From SIG565 sp045656145 (lineage in GTDB: Bacteria > Bacillota > Clostridia > Oscillospirales > Acutalibacteraceae), in contig JAZOQP010000015.1 in assembly GCA_045656145.1 (NCBI GenBank), positions 21,276 to 85,275 of the forward strand: a stretch of DNA of 64,000 nucleotides. The letters run 5' to 3'. How positions within the stretch are numbered: position 1 is the first letter of the stretch; every line of letters begins with the position of its first letter. The notes beneath the pieces were generated by a model, which was not told the origin of the DNA, did no database searches, and saw only the letters and a program-made list of their open reading frames with translations. Positions 17,968 to 25,454 of this stretch are shown one piece after another. The position numbers and the translations under genes are program-made.

Positions 17968-18108
17968 CTGGCGATCCCTCCTTTGTCTTAAATTAAACTT
18001 TCGATTTTTTTGAAAGTTCACTCGTTCATTTAGAAATTGTGTTTTGCCATTTACAATTATATCACAGACAGGCGAAAAAGAAAAGACCGACCTGTTTGCA
18101 ATATGAAT

Positions 18109-18136
18109 ACTGCCCCAACTTTTTCGGGAGCAGTAA
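18109..18136. other. Hairpin in the divergent intergenic region
   Basis: CTGCCCC and GGGAGCAG pair around AACTTTTTC upstream of the RepA-like gene. A second inverted repeat, AACTTTC/GAAAGTT, lies at about 17997-18018. These may be replication or regulatory sites; not resolved. Confidence 0.35.
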
Positions 18137-18164
18137 AAATTAACTTATGAAAGGTGGGATGTAT

Positions 18165-19187
18165 ATGATTGTTCCAACTAAAACCCCAATGCAAAAATCT
18201 ACAGAAAGGAAAGAAAAAATGACAACCGAAAAAACACTATCCCTTGTTCGAATGTCGGATGTGCAGCTTCAAGAAGTAAAATGGCTTTGGAAACCGTATA
18301 TCCCATTCGGAAAACTGACCATTATCCAAGGTGACCCCGGCGAAGGTAAAACAACTTTTGCGCTAAGACTTACCGCCGCTTGTTCGTCAGGCGTGGCATT
18401 GCCCGGTATGGAAATCGCAGAACCCTTTAATGTGATTTATCAAACCGCAGAGGATGGACTCGGCGATACCATCAAGCCGAGGCTTATCGAAGCAGGTGCA
18501 GATGAAAGCAGGGTGCTTAATATCTGCGAAGATACTGATCCTCTTTCTCTATCGGATGAAAGAATAGAACAGGCGATCAGGCAGACAGATGCCAAGCTGA
18601 TGATACTCGATCCGATTCAAGGTTATATCGGTGAGCGTATCGACATCAACCGCGCTAACGAAATTCGTGCGGTTCTCAAAAAAGTCGCCGCCGTTGCTGA
18701 GCGTACAGGATGCGCCATTATTATGGTCGGTCATCTTAATAAAGCGCAAGGTTCAAGCAGCGCCTATCGTGGACTTGGGTCGATAGACTTCCGAGCCGCC
18801 GCAAGAAGTGTTCTGCTGGTAGGTCGGCTCAGAAAAGAACCGAATGTCCGTGTGATTGTTCACGATAAATCTTCGCTGGCACCCGAAGGTAAATCCATCG
18901 CCTTCAACCTCGGTAATGAGGATGGCTTTTATTGGCTTGACGGTTACAGTGAAATATCCGCCGAAGAACTGCTCTGTGGTTTCTCTGCAGAAACCAAAAC
19001 AGCGGTAGCGGAAGAATTAATCCGCAATATGTTGGCAGACGGCAAAGAAGTTACGGCAGAGGAAATATTCCGAACCGCTGCCAACAAAAACATTTCACAA
19101 CGCACCGTTAATGAAGCCAAGAAAAACATTAACGGTATTAAGAGCCGAAAAGTCGGTAAAGGCTGGGCGTGGTCAATCCCCGAATAA
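18165..19187 (+). CDS. RepA-like AAA ATPase (replication helicase type)
   Basis: An approximately 340-residue P-loop ATPase of the RecA/DnaB-like RepA group found on plasmids and integrative elements. Walker A is QGDPGEGKTT near residue 62 and Walker B LMILDPIQG near 148. Then come GHLNKAQGSSSAYRGLGS, a typical motif of these hexameric helicases, and a C-terminal HTH-like part. It probably supports replication or stabilisation of the excised circle. ATG 18165 has AAGGTGGG upstream; ATG 18219, with GAAAGGAAAG, is an alternative. Confidence 0.82.
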   Translation: MIVPTKTPMQKSTERKEKMTTEKTLSLVRMSDVQLQEVKWLWKPYIPFGKLTIIQGDPGEGKTTFALRLTAACSSGVALPGMEIAEPFNVIYQTAEDGLGDTIKPRLIEAGADESRVLNICEDTDPLSLSDERIEQAIRQTDAKLMILDPIQGYIGERIDINRANEIRAVLKKVAAVAERTGCAIIMVGHLNKAQGSSSAYRGLGSIDFRAAARSVLLVGRLRKEPNVRVIVHDKSSLAPEGKSIAFNLGNEDGFYWLDGYSEISAEELLCGFSAETKTAVAEELIRNMLADGKEVTAEEIFRTAANKNISQRTVNEAKKNINGIKSRKVGKGWAWSIPE

Positions 19188-19419
19188 AGATTGCAACATT
19201 GCAGAGTGTCCTATCTGCATTGTTAAAAGTAGATGGCAATGGGAGTCCTTTGCATTGTTGCATTCTTCTTTTTCTGCTGTATGGATTACAGCAGTAACTA
19301 TCGGTAGGGCGTTTATTGCGAGTTTCGCCTTTGTGTTACGACCACCTTATTGGCGGCCGCACCAAAGGCGGTCGGGCTAAGCCCATACCCCTATAAAATT
19401 TTTTGAAAGGACGGTTACA
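19188..19419. other. Candidate oriT region
   Basis: The 232 bases before mobC carry several inverted repeats: AACATTGCAGA/TCTGCATTGTT near 19194-19224 (one mismatch), CGACCACCTT/AAGGCGGTCG near 19340-19375 (one mismatch), and GGGCTAAGCCC near 19374-19384. Position next to the MobC/MobA pair and the dense palindromes fit a transfer origin. No nick consensus was recognised. Confidence 0.5.
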
Positions 19420-19731
19420 ATGATGACTAAAACCGAAATATTAAAGTTCAGGGTAACATCTGAAGAAAAAGATATCATCACCCACAAGGCACTATCCTCA
19501 TACAGACTTGTCAGTCAGTATCTGCGTGACTGTGCCTTGGAAAAACAAATAACCATCATAAACGGTGCAGATAATGTTGCCGAGGAACTCAGGCGCATCG
19601 GTAATAATGTAAATCAAATCGCCCGTGCGGTTAACGCAGGTTTCGTTACCGAAGCAAATCTTACGGAAACAAGAGAGGAGTTGAGAGCGATATGGCAATC
19701 GTTAAATTTGTTACTTCGGACTGCCCGATGA
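19420..19731 (+). CDS. MobC-like relaxosome protein
   Basis: A 103-residue protein. An N-terminal ribbon-helix-helix type segment (KTEILKFRVTSEEKDII) is followed by the MobC signature EELRRIGNNVNQIARAVNAG near 55-75. It would bind oriT and help the relaxase. ATG 19420 follows AAAGGACGG. Its end overlaps the relaxase start by 40 bases, so the two are co-translated. Confidence 0.88.
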   Translation: MMTKTEILKFRVTSEEKDIITHKALSSYRLVSQYLRDCALEKQITIINGADNVAEELRRIGNNVNQIARAVNAGFVTEANLTETREELRAIWQSLNLLLRTAR

Positions 19732-20672
19732 ATAATATCTTCCCTTATGTTATGCGGAAAGAGGCAACCGAACAAAGACTCATAAGCGGTATTGAATGTT
19801 CACCCGATACAGCATTGGAAGAATTCCGTTATGTAAAACAGAAATACGGTAAAGAGGACGGCAGAACCTATTATCATATTGTGCAGTCCTTCGCTCCCGA
19901 TGATGACCTTACACCCGAAACCGCACACGAAATCGGGTTAAAGTTTGCGGAACACTTTCCCGGCTATCAGATCTTGGTGGCGACCCATTACAACACAGGT
20001 CACATTCACAATCACCTTATTATGAACTCGGTAAACTACCAAAACGGTAAAAAGTTTCACCAAACCCGTGATGAACTTTTGCAGGTGAAGGCTTACTCCA
20101 ACAAGCTCTGTCAGGAGTATGGTCTGAGCATTATCGAAGAAAAGTGCAGCTACGGTAGATGGCCGGAATGGAAAATGCGGCTCCGCAGTTTTGCTCTATA
20201 TGCAATAAGCAATTCCGATACAAAGGAAGAATTTATTGCGTGTATGCGCGAACACGGATACAACGTTAAGTGGGAAGATAAATACAAATATATTACCTTC
20301 ACCACACCCGACAATCATGTGTGCCGTGATAAGAGTTTGTTCGATGAGCGTTTGCTCAAGGATAACCTCGAAGTTTATTTTGCACTTGGTGGTGCGAGCA
20401 GTGAACTTTATGATGACTATAACGATTATAAAACTCCTGCGCATACACCCGAAGCAAGTATGACAGTTACAACCGGACTCATAAGCTTACTCGGCGATCT
20501 ACTTTCAATAGCACCGCCCGAGGACGACTATGAACCGCATCCGACAAAAGAACTAAACACCGCCGAGAAGCTTAGACTTGAAAAAATACTCGGCAAGAAA
20601 ATTTCACCTATGGCCTACGCTTGCTATTCTACTCAGGAAGAGTATGAGCAAGGTATGTCGATGGTATGGTAA
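19692..20672 (+). CDS. Relaxase (MobA/VirD2 type)
   Basis: A 326-residue mobilization relaxase that nicks oriT and pilots the strand. The metal-binding three-histidine motif is HIHNH at 104-108, with YYHIVQSF near 60 and a conserved VKAYSNKLC region. It is shorter than many Clostridial MobA proteins (450 or more), ending soon after the nuclease domain. No type IV secretion genes are in the element, so transfer must use another element's conjugation machine. Confidence 0.9.
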   Translation: MAIVKFVTSDCPMNNIFPYVMRKEATEQRLISGIECSPDTALEEFRYVKQKYGKEDGRTYYHIVQSFAPDDDLTPETAHEIGLKFAEHFPGYQILVATHYNTGHIHNHLIMNSVNYQNGKKFHQTRDELLQVKAYSNKLCQEYGLSIIEEKCSYGRWPEWKMRLRSFALYAISNSDTKEEFIACMREHGYNVKWEDKYKYITFTTPDNHVCRDKSLFDERLLKDNLEVYFALGGASSELYDDYNDYKTPAHTPEASMTVTTGLISLLGDLLSIAPPEDDYEPHPTKELNTAEKLRLEKILGKKISPMAYACYSTQEEYEQGMSMVW

Positions 20673-20684
20673 TGTAAAGGAGGA

Positions 20685-20894
20685 ATGACCCGACAACAGA
20701 TGAAATAAAAGCCGTGTTGCCTTATGGCAGCAAACAGATGTAATATTCCAAAACACGAATTGGAAATTCTCGCACGGCACTTTTTTCCGCAAATTCAAGC
20801 CTTCTTTGAAAGCGAAGAAGGGCGAAAGGAATATGAGGAATGGAAGGCCGAACAAGCCGCGTTAAAGGCACAGACCGCCGATAAAACGGCTTAA
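20685..20894 (+). pseudogene. Small post-relaxase gene, possibly broken
   Basis: An intact 56-residue reading frame runs from ATG 20724 (start MAANRCNIPKHE, rich in Glu and Ala, ends KTA). It lacks a good ribosome site. A strong GGAGG lies 39 bases upstream in the same frame, before ATG 20685, but a TAA after seven codons interrupts. Another frame reads TTDEIKAVLPYGSKQM across the gap. I read this as a small gene damaged by one or two indels, though a genuine short protein from 20724 is possible. Confidence 0.4.
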
Positions 20895-20901
20895 AACGCG
20901 C

Positions 20902-20939
20902 ACAAGGGCAGAGAGTGAAAACTCTCTACCCTTGTTTTT
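20902..20939. terminator. Terminator between mob and cargo genes
   Basis: ACAAGGGCAGAGAGT pairs with ACTCTCTACCCTTGT across GAAA, followed by TTTTT. It ends the mob transcript and lies at the stop of the convergent gene, so it may serve both. Confidence 0.8.
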
Positions 20940-21328
20940 CATTCTAAAAATTTTCTTTTAAAGATCCCCCAACATATCAAGTATACAACAATCTCAGCAA
21001 CAGCGGAAAACGCAGCACGAACAAAAAGTGAAGCAATATTAAGCAAAATTATATTTACTCTCAAATCAGGAATAAAATGTAATACTATACTTGTGCTATA
21101 ATCACCAAAATTTATATTTAAAAATATAAAGTAAAAAATTGAAACGATGAAACAAAAACCGGTTAACACATCATCAACATCGCCCCGATAATATAAAGGA
21201 ATGTATTTGTCCTTTAGATATTTAAACAATCCTATTCCAAAAAGAATAGATAATATCAAAGATGCTGAGGCAGGAAAAAGCAAAGTAATAATTTCTTCGA
21301 ATAAAAAATCTTCCAAAAGATCACACAT
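20939..21328 (-). CDS. Cargo membrane protein, unknown
   Basis: A 129-residue protein with four predicted membrane segments (about 15-36, 52-72, 88-106 and 108-125). No recognised family. The ribosome site is weak (ATAGG). A hairpin terminator separates it from the upstream cargo gene, so expression may depend on read-through or a weak promoter of its own. Acidic N-terminus MCDLLEDFLFEE. Confidence 0.55.
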   Translation of the reverse strand: MCDLLEDFLFEEIITLLFPASASLILSILFGIGLFKYLKDKYIPLYYRGDVDDVLTGFCFIVSIFYFIFLNINFGDYSTSIVLHFIPDLRVNIILLNIASLFVRAAFSAVAEIVVYLICWGIFKRKFLE

Positions 21329-21348
21329 CCTATATTAGCATAAAAAAT

Positions 21349-21390
21349 ATCATATTAAGGCAGTATGTTAAACTACCGCCCTAATATGAT
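21349..21390 (-). terminator. Terminator/attenuator within the cargo operon
   Basis: Arms at 21349-21365 and 21374-21390 pair with two mismatches. On the minus strand ATATTTTTTA follows. Confidence 0.65.
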
Positions 21391-21406
21391 AATAATTCAT
21401 TAATGG

Positions 21407-21856
21407 TTAATTTTCAAGGTCATTCCATTCTTTGTAAACTTTTAATATAGCTTTATAAGGCGACGTGGTCGCATCGAATTTATCCTTATTATTGGCGTCC
21501 TCGACCAACTGTCGAATTTCAATATGGTAATTTTTTCTGAATCTTTCTTTATCGACTTTGTTATCAAGATATTTGGCGCACGCTTCTTCATATGCATTTA
21601 AATTTCTCTCATTAGCAGTGTTTAATGCTTGGGTTAACACACCTTTCATATCTTGATCATCATTTGAGCACTTTTCAGCAATAACTATAGTAATATCCAT
21701 TACATCTTTTTTCGTCTGATTAAGTAACTGATGGATATTCAATTCAATTTGTCCTTGTGCAATTTTATGTGCACTATTAGCTCTAACTATAGATATAATG
21801 CTTATTAAAAGTCCTATTGATGAGAATACAACCGCAACTATTTCATAAGGAGACAT
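21407..21856 (-). CDS. Cargo protein with single membrane anchor
   Basis: A 149-residue protein. One N-terminal hydrophobic helix (about 5-25) is followed by a long helical cytosolic part with many charged residues. A bitopic inner-membrane protein is expected. It begins two bases after the stop of the 88-residue gene. No family recognised. Confidence 0.6.
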   Translation of the reverse strand: MSPYEIVAVVFSSIGLLISIISIVRANSAHKIAQGQIELNIHQLLNQTKKDVMDITIVIAEKCSNDDQDMKGVLTQALNTANERNLNAYEEACAKYLDNKVDKERFRKNYHIEIRQLVEDANNKDKFDATTSPYKAILKVYKEWNDLEN

Positions 21857-21857
21857 T

Positions 21858-22124
21858 CTATTTACCTCCTAACATTTTGATAGCCTGATTAATGAGTTCC
21901 AAGTGCTCTTTGTTATCTTGAGCGTGAACTAAAATTGACTCATTTAGTAGTTCGTTCTGAAGGCCAGAGAGAATTTTTCTCTTATCTTCGTCAGTGATTG
22001 GTTTGTTGGTCTCGGTATATATTAATTTATTAATTTCTTGGATTATTTTTGCAGTTTCTGCTTTTTTGTTTAAAGAACCAAGTATTCTTTTTTGATATTC
22101 TTTTACTAATTCATTCAAAGTCAT
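21858..22124 (-). CDS. Small helical cargo protein
   Basis: An 88-residue soluble, strongly helical protein (MTLNELVKEYQKRILGSLN). TNKPITDEDKRKILSGL marks a turn between helices. It is the first gene of the cargo operon, with TAGGAGG upstream and a strong promoter at 22150-22178. Function unknown. Together with the next two genes it forms a small soluble / membrane-anchored / polytopic set. Confidence 0.6.
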   Translation of the reverse strand: MTLNELVKEYQKRILGSLNKKAETAKIIQEINKLIYTETNKPITDEDKRKILSGLQNELLNESILVHAQDNKEHLELINQAIKMLGGK

Positions 22125-22149
22125 ATTTAAACCTCCTAATTTTTCCCTT

Positions 22150-22178
22150 ATTATACCATAGATTTAATTTAAAATCAA
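22150..22178 (-). promoter_or_regulatory. Promoter of the three-gene cargo operon
   Basis: Minus strand TTGATT (22173-22178), 17 bases, TATAAT (22150-22155). Confidence 0.75.
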
Positions 22179-22230
22179 TGTAAGATTAACGCTAACTTTG
22201 CACTTAAAAAATATTTTATATAAAAACAAT

Positions 22231-22273
22231 AAATCCGAACACATCACCTATCACGGTAATGAAGTTCGGATTT
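22231..22273 (-). terminator. Element-borne hairpin downstream of tRNA-Trp
   Basis: AAATCCGAAC pairs with GTTCGGATTT across a 23-base loop. On the minus strand ATTGTTTTTATA follows. In the integrated state it lies six bases beyond the att core and would terminate the tRNA-Trp transcript. AAATCCGAAC also occurs near the left end (645-654). Confidence 0.6.
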
Positions 22274-22279
22274 ATCGCA

Positions 22280-22287
22280 TTTGGCAG
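22280..22287. other. Right attachment-site core (attR)
   Basis: TTTGGCAG, identical to 625-632. It overlaps the CCA end and discriminator of tRNA-Trp, so the tRNA gene is kept intact by integration. Element DNA lies at lower coordinates. Confidence 0.7.
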
Positions 22288-22355
22288 GGGTAGAAGGACT
22301 CGAACCCTCAAGAACGGTTTTGGAGACCGGCATGTTACCATTACATCATACCCCT
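22282..22355 (-). tRNA. tRNA-Trp (CCA), integration target
   Basis: On the minus strand the acceptor AGGGGTA pairs with TACCCCT, then discriminator G and encoded CCA. The anticodon loop CTCCAAA gives anticodon CCA. T-arm GAGGG/CCTTC with TTCGAGT. The D-arm is short (ATGT/ACAT). Probably co-transcribed with tRNA-Met upstream. Confidence 0.93.
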
Positions 22356-22374
22356 AAAAATATTAAGTTTTCTT

Positions 22375-22445
22375 TTTGCTAATAATGGTGGACCAGCAGT
22401 TTCGCAAAGAAACCAAAATATTTGCTAATACTGGTGGACCAGCAG
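22375..22445. repeat. Duplicated tRNA-Met 3' tail
   Basis: A 25-base sequence occurs at 22375-22399 and 22421-22445 with one mismatch, 46 bases apart. It contains the last 14 bases of tRNA-Met including CCA plus ten bases downstream. Between the copies lies a small TTTCGCAAAGAAA hairpin. Confidence 0.85.
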
Positions 22446-22508
22446 GGACTCGAACCCCGGACCAACCGGTTATGAGCCGGTTGCTCTAACCAACTGAGCT
22501 ACTGGTCC
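22432..22508 (-). tRNA. tRNA-Met (CAT)
   Basis: Acceptor GGACCAG pairs with CTGGTCC, discriminator A, encoded CCA. The anticodon loop CTCATAA gives CAT. I call it elongator Met; a lysidine-modified Ile tRNA cannot be excluded from the anticodon alone. Confidence 0.92.
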
Positions 22509-22524
22509 GTATCAGCACTAGAAT

Positions 22525-22552
22525 ATTATAACACAAAATTTCATATTGTCAA
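22525..22552 (-). promoter_or_regulatory. Promoter of the tRNA-Met/tRNA-Trp unit
   Basis: Minus strand TTGACA (22547-22552), 16 bases, TATAAT (22525-22530), 17 bases before tRNA-Met. Confidence 0.8.
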
Positions 22553-22562
22553 TAACCGATTT

Positions 22563-24167
22563 TTACTTTTTTGAATTTTGGAGCAAAGTTATACTATCAG
22601 CAATTTTTGCAAATATTGGTGCCGCAACATCCTCCCCGCCCTTAGAATCTTCTATCAAAATCGATACGGCATATTTAGGATTTTCATAAGGGAAAAAGCC
22701 GCAAAACCAAGAGTTTTTAATTATACTTCCGTTTTTCTTCCATCCTGTTTCGGCGGTAGCGGTTTTCCCTGCCCCCGAAGTTAGTGTTGGTTTAGCGGAT
22801 TTTCCTGTTCCATACTCAATAACCTTTTTTAAATCTTCCTTTAAAATATTTGCAGTTTCTTCACTCATTACTCTCACAGGCACCGCCTTTTCGCTTTTTT
22901 TCACAACGCCATTTTCAACAACACCCTCTATAACTGTTTGCTTATAATAAACTCCGCCGTTTGCCACAGCCTCATATAAAGAGAGAATTGCCACAGGGCT
23001 TAAAAGAAGTTTACCCTGACCAATGCTCAAATTAACAAGGCTTCTCACATTTCCATCTAATTCGCTCTTTTTAGGCAGACTTCCCGAAAGCATCATACCC
23101 TTTGCTATTTCATAATTAGTTCCAAATCTTAATGATGAAGCCATATTATATATGCTTCCCGCTCCAAGTTTTATCGCAATATTATAAAAAAACGAGTTGC
23201 AAGAGAATGCCAATGCATCCGTTCTATTCACTACGCCATGCCCCGAAAGATTATGGCAATGGAAAGAATGCCCTGAAATTTTATTTGTTCCTGTACAATT
23301 TATTATTTGATTTTTATATTTCCCGCTTTCTATTAAAGCCGCCGCAACGCTAGGTTTAAAAACCGAGCCAACATTATAAGCCGAAATACATTTATTAAGA
23401 AGCGGAGAATTATCGGCATTTAAAAAAGCCGCAACATTTGTTGCATCAAATTCGGGAACGCTAACCATTGCCCTTATTTTGCCTGTTCCAATCTCGGTTA
23501 TTACCATAGCGCCGCTTGAAACATTACCCATTGAGGCTGCAGCCAAACGCTGAATATCAGAATCAATTGTAAGGCTAATGCCACTATTTATGACGCTTTC
23601 ATCAAAATCTTCACTAATTTCCGCGCCACCTAAAATGTTGCCAAGCCCATCTTTAGCAATCAAAACGGTATGTTTTTTATTACTATATAAAATATCATCA
23701 TACGCTTTTTGAATGCCCGCAACTCCCTTCGAATCAACATCCAAATAACCTATAAGTTGCGGACAAACAAGATCTTTAGAAGTGTTAATATAAACCTTTG
23801 TGCAAAAAACCCCAAAGGCATCAATAGGCTTCTCAACCGTTACACTAACAGGAGTTCCTTTTTTAAGTGAATTTAAAACATAGCTTTTAGTTTCCTCATC
23901 CTTAATGCTTGAAGCCGCCGTTACCGCAGTTTCGGTGGGGGTAAAAACCGCCACTATTTTAGTGTCATTATTAGTTATTGGTAACATATTTGTATCAAAA
24001 ATAGTTCCTCTTAAATCAGATAAATTAAGTTTATAAGAATTCGATTTTGCCGCCGTTTCGCTATATCCTGAACCATTAATAAGGAAAATTCTTGTTATTC
24101 CTATAAAAAACAAAACTATAATAAAACAAAAACCAATTATTATTCTTTCTCCGCTTTTCTTAAACAT
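22563..24167 (-). CDS. Class B penicillin-binding protein (transpeptidase)
   Basis: A 534-residue peptidoglycan transpeptidase. A membrane anchor lies at about 9-30, a short dimerisation-type region follows, then the transpeptidase domain with SVFKPS (SxxK nucleophile), SCNSF (SxN) and KTATAETG (KTG-type triad). It is shorter than PBP2x/FtsI and resembles the PbpA/PBP2 group of Clostridia involved in wall elongation or sporulation. ATG 24167 is chosen: its ribosome site AAGGGTGG lies in the 3' arm of the upstream terminator hairpin, an unusual arrangement. Confidence 0.9.
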   Translation of the reverse strand: MFKKSGERIIIGFCFIIVLFFIGITRIFLINGSGYSETAAKSNSYKLNLSDLRGTIFDTNMLPITNNDTKIVAVFTPTETAVTAASSIKDEETKSYVLNSLKKGTPVSVTVEKPIDAFGVFCTKVYINTSKDLVCPQLIGYLDVDSKGVAGIQKAYDDILYSNKKHTVLIAKDGLGNILGGAEISEDFDESVINSGISLTIDSDIQRLAAASMGNVSSGAMVITEIGTGKIRAMVSVPEFDATNVAAFLNADNSPLLNKCISAYNVGSVFKPSVAAALIESGKYKNQIINCTGTNKISGHSFHCHNLSGHGVVNRTDALAFSCNSFFYNIAIKLGAGSIYNMASSLRFGTNYEIAKGMMLSGSLPKKSELDGNVRSLVNLSIGQGKLLLSPVAILSLYEAVANGGVYYKQTVIEGVVENGVVKKSEKAVPVRVMSEETANILKEDLKKVIEYGTGKSAKPTLTSGAGKTATAETGWKKNGSIIKNSWFCGFFPYENPKYAVSILIEDSKGGEDVAAPIFAKIADSITLLQNSKK

Positions 24168-24169
24168 AA

Positions 24170-24205
24170 AAACCACCCTTAATATTATTGACTTAAGGGT
24201 GGTTT
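24170..24205 (-). terminator. Terminator hairpin overlapping the PBP ribosome site
   Basis: AAACCACCCTTAA and TTAAGGGTGGTTT form a 13-base stem with a ten-base loop, followed on the minus strand by TTATG of the PBP start. It follows the U32 gene and would both end that transcript and mask the PBP ribosome site. Confidence 0.8.
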
Positions 24206-24215
24206 ATAAATCATA

Positions 24216-25454
24216 TTAAATTGACTTTATTCTAAGTAATGAGCCTTTTTTTATTGGACGCTCAAATGGGATTTTAACCATCATCATTGGGCTTGGAGCC
24301 GACTCAATCGCCTCATTCTTTTCATTATAAAGTTCATTTGCCATAACGGCGAATGGCGCTGAGCCCGGTTCTAAGCAATCAAATTCCTGACCAATTAAAA
24401 ATTTGTTTTTAAGGGTTGCAATAATTTTGCCATCCTCATATCCATCAACCACAGCAGCAACGCTATAATCTCGAATGTATCCTGCATCCTTATAGGTTTG
24501 GGAATTTTCGGATTTGCCGAAATAAAAACCTGTTGAATAGGTGCGATGGCTAATTTTATTTAATTCCTCAGTAACCCAAGCCGGTAAAACCCAATCGTCC
24601 CCTGCATTTTTAAGAGAGTCTACTGCGGCGCGATAAGCATTTGTTACAACCGCAACATAATAATGAGATTTTGCTCTGCCCTCAATTTTAATGCTATCTA
24701 TGCCCGCTTCACACATCTGCCTTAAATGCTCCGCCATACATAAATCGTTTGCATTTAATATATAAGTGCCTTTATCGGTTTCGGTAATATCGAAATATTG
24801 ACCGGGGCGCTTTTCCTCCATTAGAGAATAACTCCAGCGGCAAGGCTGAGCGCAATCTCCCCTGTTGGCATCACGGCCTGTCATATAACTTGAAAGAAGG
24901 CACCTTGCAGAAAACGAGACACACATTGCGCCATGAACAAAGGCTTCAATCTCTAAATCTTTAGGGGTTTTAGCCCTTATTTCCGCAATTTCCGAAAGCG
25001 ATAATTCCCTTGCTAAAACAATTCTCTTAGCGCCCATATTATAAAGGGAATTTGCAGTTAGATAATTAACAATTCCCGATTGAACAGACGCATGAAGTTC
25101 GCAATTAGGAGCATATTTTTTAACAAGCTCCATTGTTCCTATATCAGCAGCAATTATGGCATCGGCGCCAATATCGTTAAGGTAAGTAAGAAACTCGGGA
25201 AGTCTTGGAATTTCATCATTATGCGGCAAAGTGTTACAGGTTACATGAACCTTTACACCTTTAGCATGAGCATACTCTATTCCCTCTTTTAATTCTTCTT
25301 TCGAAAAATTAGCCGCAGCGGTCCTCATTCCAAACTCTTCGCCCGCCAAATAAACAGCATCGGCTCCATAATCCACCGCTGCTTTTAGTCTTACCAAATC
25401 TCCTGCGGGGCAAAGAAGCTCAGGAAGTTTAAATTGATTAATCGAAGTATTCAT
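24216..25454 (-). CDS. U32 family protein (tRNA hydroxylation, TrhP-like)
   Basis: A 412-residue peptidase U32 family protein. Motifs are LLCPAGDLVRLKAAVDYGADAVY at the N-terminus, EAFVHGAMCVSFSARC near 170, a cysteine-rich GDCAQPCRWSY near 195-205, and SIKIEGRAKSHYY near 255. Homologs (YegQ/YrrO, TrhP) work with prephenate in making 5-hydroxyuridine at tRNA position 34. Its start overlaps the mltG end by 17 bases, a conserved neighbourhood in Firmicutes. Confidence 0.85.
   Translation of the reverse strand: MNTSINQFKLPELLCPAGDLVRLKAAVDYGADAVYLAGEEFGMRTAAANFSKEELKEGIEYAHAKGVKVHVTCNTLPHNDEIPRLPEFLTYLNDIGADAIIAADIGTMELVKKYAPNCELHASVQSGIVNYLTANSLYNMGAKRIVLARELSLSEIAEIRAKTPKDLEIEAFVHGAMCVSFSARCLLSSYMTGRDANRGDCAQPCRWSYSLMEEKRPGQYFDITETDKGTYILNANDLCMAEHLRQMCEAGIDSIKIEGRAKSHYYVAVVTNAYRAAVDSLKNAGDDWVLPAWVTEELNKISHRTYSTGFYFGKSENSQTYKDAGYIRDYSVAAVVDGYEDGKIIATLKNKFLIGQEFDCLEPGSAPFAVMANELYNEKNEAIESAPSPMMMVKIPFERPIKKGSLLRIKSI

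Noticed and set aside
22282..22355. tRNA-Gly(TCC) reading
   Set aside because: Counting the seven-base loop CTCCAAA puts CCA at positions 34-36, and the acceptor AGGGGTA fits tRNA-Trp.
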